Below, piece by piece: positions 6,296-11,036 of a stretch of 11,036 bases of DNA. This stretch comes from Alphaproteobacteria bacterium UBA828 (GTDB lineage Bacteria > Pseudomonadota > Alphaproteobacteria > UBA828). Each line of letters opens with the position of its first letter. Positions within the stretch are counted from its first letter, which is position 1. The position numbers and the translations under genes are program-made. Under the pieces are notes generated by a model. It ran no database searches. It was not told where the DNA came from and saw only the letters and a list, made by a program, of their open reading frames with translations. Location of the stretch: assembly GCA_002296185.1 (NCBI GenBank), contig DBHM01000011.1:151438-162473 (forward strand), read 5' to 3'.

Positions 6296-7339
6296 ATGAG
6301 TAGTAGGGCAAAGCTGATAATAGTTGGTGTTGTGTTGCTTGTGGCATTAATAGTTGGCCTTTCTTCCACTTATGAAACATCTGAAACTGAACAGGCAATT
6401 TTACTTGAGTTTGGTGATCCACTTGAAGTCATAAATCAATGGGGTGATGATGAGCCAGGCCTAAGGGTTAAGACTCCATTCGTGCAAAATGTAGAGTACT
6501 TTGAAAAAAGAATAGTAGATTTTGATGCTCCCCCAGAAGAGATCATCCTAGGGGATAAAAAGAGGTTAGTAGTAGACGCATTCATTCGTTACCGTATAGT
6601 TGATCCGCTGAAATATTTCCAGACTGTTGGTACTGAGGGTATTGCAAGGAGTCGCCTTGCAGCTATCCTCAATGCTGCCACTCGTGAGGTAATGGGTCGG
6701 GTGGATCTTGTTACAGTTTTGTCCGGGGAGAGAGCTTCATTAATGACTCAGATACGTGATCAGGTAAATCGACAGTCCGAGAAGTTTGGTATGGATGTTA
6801 TTGATGTTAGAGTTCGAAGGGCTGACCTTCCAGATGAGAATAGTCAAGCCGTCTATGCTCGCATGAGTGCGGAGAGAGCTCAGCAAGCTCAGGAATTCCG
6901 ATCAACTGGTGAGGCTGACAAAAAGAGGATTGTATCACAAGCCGATCGAGAAGCTGCGATTATCCTAGCTGAAGCTAACCGTAATTCAGAGATCATTCGT
7001 GGCCAGGGCGACGCGCTTGCGGCAAGGATCTTTGCTCAGGCTGTAGGACGGGACCCAGAGTTCTATGCATTTTATAGGTCAATGCAAGCTCTCAAAGAGG
7101 CTCTGGGAGAAACAGATACTACAATGGTCTTATCCCCAGATAGTGAGCTATTTACTTATTTTGGTACTGTTGGTGAAATTGGGAAAGATGAAACTGAGAG
7201 TTCTAAGCTTGTTGGTGGTTTGGATGCGGATGATATAATGCGGATGATCGGCGAGCTTGGCATAACAGCAACTGACTTAGATCTCGATATAGAAGAGCTC
7301 AGAGGTGATAACCTTAACTTACCATCTAGAAATGAATAA
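6296..7339 (+). CDS. hflC: HflC, partner SPFH/band-7 subunit of the HflKC complex
   Basis: Second subunit of the FtsH-regulating HflKC complex, anchored in the inner membrane with the bulk outside. The protein has 347 residues. Its single membrane helix is at about 6-24 (KLIIVGVVLLVALIVGL), followed directly by the SPFH domain starting with the ETEQAILLEFGDP block. Family landmarks include GLRVKTPF, VDAFIRYRIVDPLKYFQ, ILNAATREVMG, and VRRADLPDENSQAVYARMSAERAQQAQEFRSTGEADK leading into an Ala/Glu-rich coiled coil. The conserved PEFYAFYRSMQAL and SPDSELFTYFG blocks follow. Beyond that block lies an unusual acidic tail of about 55 residues (rich in Asp, Glu, Leu) not typical of short HflC proteins. 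It starts three bases after the hflK stop. A degP-like protease gene, common after hflC in relatives, is not present downstream. Confidence 0.95.
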   Translation: MSSRAKLIIVGVVLLVALIVGLSSTYETSETEQAILLEFGDPLEVINQWGDDEPGLRVKTPFVQNVEYFEKRIVDFDAPPEEIILGDKKRLVVDAFIRYRIVDPLKYFQTVGTEGIARSRLAAILNAATREVMGRVDLVTVLSGERASLMTQIRDQVNRQSEKFGMDVIDVRVRRADLPDENSQAVYARMSAERAQQAQEFRSTGEADKKRIVSQADREAAIILAEANRNSEIIRGQGDALAARIFAQAVGRDPEFYAFYRSMQALKEALGETDTTMVLSPDSELFTYFGTVGEIGKDETESSKLVGGLDADDIMRMIGELGITATDLDLDIEELRGDNLNLPSRNE

Positions 7340-7377
7340 GTTGAATACTTCAGTTATTATTTAATTTGACATTTGAG

Positions 7378-7383
7378 TATAAT
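7378..7383 (+). promoter_or_regulatory. Possible -10 element for the DUF1015-miaA pair
   Basis: A perfect TATAAT in the 87-base gap after hflC. The -35 at suitable distance (TTATTA, 7354-7359, 18-base spacer) is poor; the better TTGACA (7366-7371) is only 6 bases away and cannot pair with it. If used, transcription would start near 7390, about 37 bases before the DUF1015 start codon. Confidence 0.3.
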
Positions 7384-7426
7384 TTTAACTCTGCTTGTAA
7401 TATTTTTAGGTAGATATGAAACTGAT

Positions 7427-8677
7427 ATGAGTTCGAGTGCTCAACAAGTGAAAAAAAATTCCTCAATCTTTAATCCCTTTCCAGGTATAGTGGCGTCAAG
7501 TGAGATGGCTGCTGCAGTCGCTGCGCCCCCTTATGATGTGGTGAGTCGAGTTGAGGCATGCGATGTTGCCATGGATAATCCGCATTCTTTCCTACGAGTT
7601 AGTAGGGCAGAAATAGAATTACCAATTGAAATAGATGCATATGACAAAGCTGTTTATGAACGTGCGGCATTAAATTTTAATCGCTTGATAAATTCTAATA
7701 TATTGGTCGCAGATACATCACCTGCTTATTATATATGGCGTTTAAGCGCGGATGAATACGAACAGACAGGTGTGGTTGTTGCGGCTAGTATAGATGCTTA
7801 TAAATCTGGATATATAATGCGTCATGAGTTTACTAGACCTGAAAAAGAACTAGATAGAGTTTATCATATTAAAGCACTATCGGCAGCGACAGGACCAACT
7901 TTATTGACCCATAAACCTGATAGCCAGCTTTGTGATTACATCAAACTGTTAACAGACCAAGGGCCAATCATAGATATTACTGGCCCCAATAATGTAAGTC
8001 ATAAAATTTGGAGGATATCAGCATTAGAATCAATTAATTCATTACAGAAAATACTTAATAAGTTACCCGGGTGTTATATAGCTGACGGTCACCACCGTAC
8101 GGCTGCTGCAAGCAGATTGTCAGAAGGGCGTGATTCAGGTGGAGGATCATTTCTGGGCGTCCTTTTTCCAAGCGATCAATTGAATATACTTGATTATAAT
8201 AGAGTCATACGTGATTTGAATGGTCTTAGTGGAAATGATTTTCTAAGAGAGCTTGAATTAGATTTTATTGTTAAAAAGCTAAAAGAGCCCAAGAGGCCAA
8301 AAAAGGCCAGAAGTTTTACGCTATATATAGAAAAAAAATGGTATTCTCTGGAATTAAGATCTGAGTCAATTGTGCCAAAAGATCCTGTTAACAGTCTAGA
8401 TGTATCTATTTTAAGTACAAAGATTCTTGAGCCTATCATAGATTTATATGAGCCTAGAACTAATCAAAGAATAGATTTCGTTGGTGGCGCTCGTGGGCTT
8501 GAGGGCCTTAAGTCCTACGTGGATAAAAATAACTGGTCAGTTGCCTTTGCTTTATTTCCAACTTCTATTGATGATTTAATTAAAGTCGCGGACTGTGGAG
8601 AGGTTATGCCACCAAAGTCTACTTGGTTTGAACCTAAATTATTAGATGGTCTAATTTCTCTAGCAATTAAAAGCTAA
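7427..8677 (+). CDS. DUF1015-family protein of unknown function
   Basis: A soluble 416-residue protein of the DUF1015 family, whose biochemical role is not established. Family landmarks: NPFPGIVAS near the N-terminus, the APPYDVVS motif (about residues 33-40), NPHSFLRV, the RHEFTRPEKELDRV region, and the hallmark DGHHRTAAA (from residue 220; family form DGHHRY). The Asp and His residues there look like a metal or phosphate site, but that is inference. ATG at 7427 is chosen because the family starts near this point; an in-frame TTG at 7373 would add a hydrophobic, unconserved stretch from intergenic DNA. Ribosome binding is weak (AGG at 7408-7410). The stop is 18 bases before miaA, so the pair is probably one transcript, and hflKC may read through. 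Confidence 0.88.
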   Translation: MSSSAQQVKKNSSIFNPFPGIVASSEMAAAVAAPPYDVVSRVEACDVAMDNPHSFLRVSRAEIELPIEIDAYDKAVYERAALNFNRLINSNILVADTSPAYYIWRLSADEYEQTGVVVAASIDAYKSGYIMRHEFTRPEKELDRVYHIKALSAATGPTLLTHKPDSQLCDYIKLLTDQGPIIDITGPNNVSHKIWRISALESINSLQKILNKLPGCYIADGHHRTAAASRLSEGRDSGGGSFLGVLFPSDQLNILDYNRVIRDLNGLSGNDFLRELELDFIVKKLKEPKRPKKARSFTLYIEKKWYSLELRSESIVPKDPVNSLDVSILSTKILEPIIDLYEPRTNQRIDFVGGARGLEGLKSYVDKNNWSVAFALFPTSIDDLIKVADCGEVMPPKSTWFEPKLLDGLISLAIKS

Positions 8678-8695
8678 TCATCTGCAGTATAAAAA

Positions 8696-9673
8696 ATGAT
8701 AGTTCCTGAAGTAGAATTTTCAAAAACGATTATAATCTGTGGCCCTACAGGAAGTGGAAAATCAGATTTAGCGAAAATTTTAGCCCAAGAGTTAAATGGT
8801 ACAATCATCAATGCTGACAGTATGCAGGTATATGAGGGGTTGAGGATTCTTACTGACAGACCAACTCAATCTGACGAAATTATAGTTCCTCATAAATTAT
8901 ATGGATTTGTTGACCCTGCAGATTCTTTTTCTGTAGCTTTATGGAAAGTTCATGCCATTAGAGAAATAAAGAAAGTATTATCTAACGGGAGAGTGCCAAT
9001 TTTAGTTGGTGGTACAGGGCTATATATAACTGCTCTATTAAAAGGGCTGGCTCCTGTACCAGAAATTCCTCATAAGATTAGAAATGATGTGCGGCAATTG
9101 TTTGAAAATATTGGCCGTGAAGAGTTTTGTAGGCGTTTAAATTCGTTAGATCCAATCGGTTTTTCTGAAATTCAACAGAAAGACACACATAGATTGTTGA
9201 GACTATATGAGGTTGTAGAATATTCGGGAAGGACATTGAAAGAGTGGCAAGGGGATCAAGGTAGCTTGTCTCATGACACTCTCTTCGATAATGCTCATAA
9301 GTTTGTTTTAGCTCCAGACAGAGAAGTTCTTTATGATAAAATAAACAGACGTGTAGAGATGATGGTTGATTCGGGGGTAGTTGAAGAGGTCGAGTTATTT
9401 TTAGCCCGTAATTTACAAAATGATGTGGCGGTTATGAAGGCGTTGGGATTAAGGGAGTTTAAAGATTATATATCTGAAAAGTATGATTTGGAGCATACTG
9501 TGTCACGTATACAGCTAGCTACACGTCGCTATTCTAAGAGGCAAATGACCTGGTTTAGGCACCAGATTCCCTCTGCAAAGCGACTTGAGGGCTTTGGGTC
9601 AGTTTTAAGCAAATTGGTAGAGACTATAATTTGTGATGCTAATCAGGTTGACCCGATTCAGTCAAAAGACTAG
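8696..9673 (+). CDS. miaA: tRNA dimethylallyltransferase MiaA
   Basis: Transfers the dimethylallyl group from DMAPP to N6 of A37 next to the anticodon of tRNAs reading UNN codons, the first step to i6A/ms2i6A; cytosolic. The 325-residue protein is of normal length with the P-loop GPTGSGKS (16-23), the DSMQVY motif containing the catalytic Asp (41-46), GGTGLYI (105-111), and the tRNA-contact end TRRYSKRQMTWFRHQ typical of the family. The usual KDTHRLLRLYEVVE (QKNPQRVIRALEV-like) segment is present. ATG at 8696 is 13 codons before the P-loop and has no Shine-Dalgarno, consistent with translational coupling to the DUF1015 gene 18 bases upstream. ilvB follows after 122 bases, an order I recall from other alphaproteobacteria. 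Confidence 0.96.
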   Translation: MIVPEVEFSKTIIICGPTGSGKSDLAKILAQELNGTIINADSMQVYEGLRILTDRPTQSDEIIVPHKLYGFVDPADSFSVALWKVHAIREIKKVLSNGRVPILVGGTGLYITALLKGLAPVPEIPHKIRNDVRQLFENIGREEFCRRLNSLDPIGFSEIQQKDTHRLLRLYEVVEYSGRTLKEWQGDQGSLSHDTLFDNAHKFVLAPDREVLYDKINRRVEMMVDSGVVEEVELFLARNLQNDVAVMKALGLREFKDYISEKYDLEHTVSRIQLATRRYSKRQMTWFRHQIPSAKRLEGFGSVLSKLVETIICDANQVDPIQSKD

Positions 9674-9700
9674 TTTGCATCGCCTCAAGTTGTAATCGGA

Positions 9701-9721
9701 TTATTCTTGAGTAAAGAATAA
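9701..9721 (+). repeat. Perfect inverted repeat (8-bp stem, 5-base loop) between miaA and ilvB
   Basis: TTATTCTT (9701-9708), loop GAGTA, AAGAATAA (9714-9721). The stem is entirely perfect but A+T-rich. No T-tract directly follows on the plus strand, so it is not a classical intrinsic terminator; it could be a weak 3' end for miaA, an RNA stabiliser or a protein-binding palindrome ahead of ilvB. Confidence 0.5.
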
Positions 9722-9767
9722 CTAAGCTTTAAAGGGTTATTTAACTATGAGATGCCTTGAAAGGGCT

Positions 9768-9773
9768 TATAAT
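9768..9773 (+). promoter_or_regulatory. Possible -10 element of ilvB
   Basis: A perfect TATAAT 22 bases before the ilvB GTG. There is no good -35 16-18 bases upstream, so the call rests on the hexamer and its position; the transcript would have a leader of only about 15 bases. Confidence 0.35.
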
Positions 9774-9782
9774 ATATTTGGT

Positions 9783-9787
9783 AAGGA
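9783..9787 (+). promoter_or_regulatory. Ribosome binding site deciding the GTG start of ilvB
   Basis: AAGGA lies 8 bases before GTG at 9796. No ATG in the ilvB frame lies near the conserved N-terminus, so this site makes GTG the best start. Confidence 0.7.
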
Positions 9788-9795
9788 AGCATTTA

Positions 9796-11036
9796 GTGAG
9801 TGTACAAGATAAATCAGAAATTTCTGCTGAGAAAATCACTGGAGCCGAAATAATTGTTCGGACCTTGACTGACCTGGGCGTTGATACAGTTTTTGGTTAT
9901 CCAGGTGGAGCCGTACTTCCCATCTATGATGCGATTTTTAAGCAGAATCACGTCCGTCACATATTAGTTAGGCATGAGCAGGGAGCTGTACATGCTGCTG
10001 AAGGATATGCCCGCTCAACAGGCAAAGTTGGAGTGGTTCTTGTTACTTCGGGTCCCGGAGCCACTAATAGTGTTACTGGATTAACAGATGCGATGATGGA
10101 TAGTGTCCCCTTAGTTTGTCTTACAGGCCAGGTACCAACACAAATGATTGGTAATGATGCGTTTCAAGAGGCAGATACTGTTGGGATTACACGCCCTTGT
10201 ACTAAACACAATTACCTTGTGAAGTCTGTTGAAAATTTGGAACCATCGATTAATGAGGCTTTCTACATTGCAAAAACTGGTCGTCCAGGCCCAGTTGTAG
10301 TGGATTTGCCAAAAGATATAGTTATGGAACAGGGTTATTACAAAGGTGAAAAGAACTTAACTTCAGCAAATGTCCGCTCAACATATAATCCACAAGTGGA
10401 ACCGGATGTTGAGTCTATAGAGCGTGCCGTTAAGGCAATGATGTTAGCAAAACGGCCAATATTTTACACAGGTGGTGGAGTTATCAATGCTGGCCCAGAG
10501 GCTGCATCTCTACTTACTGAATTAGTTCGTATGACAGGGTTTCCAATAACCAATACTCTCCTTGGTCTGGGTGGTTTCCCTGCATCTGATAAACACTTTT
10601 TGGGCATGCTCGGTATGCATGGCACCTATGAGGCTAATATGGCTATGGCTGAGTGTGATGTAATGATTTGCATTGGGGCTAGGTTTGATGACAGAGTGAC
10701 AGGAAGGCTATCAGATTTTTCAAAGGGTTCATTCAAAATCCATGCTGATATTGATCCATCTTCGGTAAACAAGAATGTAGTAGCTGATGTTCCTATAATT
10801 GGTGATGCTAAGATTGTAATACGAGAAATCATTAAGGCCTGGCAATCATCGAGATTGCAGGTGGATCAAGAATCATTGGGGCTTTGGTGGAAAACTATTG
10901 AAGGTTGGCGTTCGCGAGAGTGTCTAAGGTATCGTAAGAGGGAGGATATCATAAAGCCACAATACGCCATCCAGCGCCTTTATGAACTTACAAAAGAAAA
11001 AGATGTTTATTTTACTACTGAGGTAGGTCAGCATCA
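9796..11036 (+). CDS. ilvB: Acetolactate synthase large (catalytic) subunit, C-terminus cut by the window edge
   Basis: Thiamine-diphosphate enzyme that condenses two pyruvates to 2-acetolactate, or pyruvate with 2-ketobutyrate, the first common step of valine, leucine and isoleucine synthesis; it works with a small regulatory subunit IlvN/IlvH. 413 residues of about 580-600 are visible. N-terminal ThDP-binding (PYR) domain: TGAEIIVRTLTDLGVDTVFGYPGGAVLP (two blocks from 15), catalytic Glu61 in RHEQGAVHAAEGYAR, and TSGPGATN (84-91). GNDAFQEAD follows, then the central FAD-type domain with GARFDDRVTGRL and IHADIDPSSVNKN. The second ThDP motif (GDG...N) lies beyond the edge; the sequence stops at TEVGQH. 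GTG at 9796 has a good ribosome binding site. It could equally be named ilvI; other ThDP enzymes (oxalyl-CoA decarboxylase, glyoxylate carboligase) fit less well. Confidence 0.95.
   Translation, partial: MSVQDKSEISAEKITGAEIIVRTLTDLGVDTVFGYPGGAVLPIYDAIFKQNHVRHILVRHEQGAVHAAEGYARSTGKVGVVLVTSGPGATNSVTGLTDAMMDSVPLVCLTGQVPTQMIGNDAFQEADTVGITRPCTKHNYLVKSVENLEPSINEAFYIAKTGRPGPVVVDLPKDIVMEQGYYKGEKNLTSANVRSTYNPQVEPDVESIERAVKAMMLAKRPIFYTGGGVINAGPEAASLLTELVRMTGFPITNTLLGLGGFPASDKHFLGMLGMHGTYEANMAMAECDVMICIGARFDDRVTGRLSDFSKGSFKIHADIDPSSVNKNVVADVPIIGDAKIVIREIIKAWQSSRLQVDQESLGLWWKTIEGWRSRECLRYRKREDIIKPQYAIQRLYELTKEKDVYFTTEVGQH

Noticed and set aside
7366..7383. TTGACA followed by TATAAT before the DUF1015 gene as a consensus promoter
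   Set aside because: Only 6 bases separate the hexamers, far from the 16-18 required, so they cannot act together as a sigma-70 promoter.
7373..7426. Hydrophobic N-terminal extension of the DUF1015 protein from a TTG codon, resembling a signal anchor
   Set aside because: It is translated intergenic A+T-rich DNA; the DUF1015 family is soluble and begins near the ATG at 7427.
9747..9812. Small frame MRCLERAYNIFGKEAFSECTR as an ilvB attenuator leader peptide
   Set aside because: It has no run of Ile, Leu or Val codons, overlaps the ilvB start in another frame, and contains the possible -10 element, so it would probably not be transcribed intact.

Overview
The window is an A+T-rich stretch of bacterial chromosome that most likely comes from a marine or other free-living alphaproteobacterium with a reduced-GC genome. 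The strongest taxonomic evidence is a circularly permuted, two-piece tmRNA gene (ssrA). The alphaproteobacterial form of SspB, an Mrp/HflK/HflC cluster and a miaA-ilvB junction agree with this. The lineage within the class cannot be fixed from the sequence alone. Every gene is of a recognisable housekeeping family. I saw no insertion sequences, phage genes, CRISPR arrays, toxin-antitoxin pairs or defence genes.

Layout. The left part (1-2700) is all on the minus strand. Read in transcription order it holds the permuted ssrA gene (about 2691-2404), sspB (ClpXP adaptor), a LysE/RhtB-type exporter, and fumC (class II fumarase, whose C-terminus runs off the left edge). thyX (flavin-dependent thymidylate synthase) starts divergently from ssrA and reads right to 3740. 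It converges on mrp (Fe-S carrier P-loop ATPase, minus strand, 3837-4940). Divergent from mrp is the hflK-hflC pair (5147-7339, plus strand), which encodes a membrane complex that regulates FtsH. A DUF1015 gene (7427-8677) and miaA (tRNA A37 dimethylallyltransferase, 8696-9673) follow. After a 122-base gap with a perfect hairpin, the window ends inside ilvB/ilvI (acetolactate synthase large subunit), cut at the right edge.

How the genes fit together. The most coherent functional unit is ssrA plus sspB. tmRNA adds a degradation tag to peptides on stalled ribosomes, and SspB delivers tagged peptides to ClpXP. Here the RNA that writes the tag sits about 47 bases upstream of the gene for its reader, on the same strand, with no obvious terminator between them. 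The tag encoded here is short (ANDNEVAIAA plus the untemplated alanine). hflKC adds a second proteolysis-control module. The remaining genes serve the TCA cycle, dTMP synthesis, Fe-S delivery, tRNA modification and branched-chain amino-acid synthesis.

I found no convincing wholly new system. The points most worth a second look are the permuted tmRNA and its tag, the ssrA-sspB linkage, the DUF1015 gene in the hfl/miaA neighbourhood, the acidic C-terminal extension of HflC, and the hairpin upstream of ilvB.
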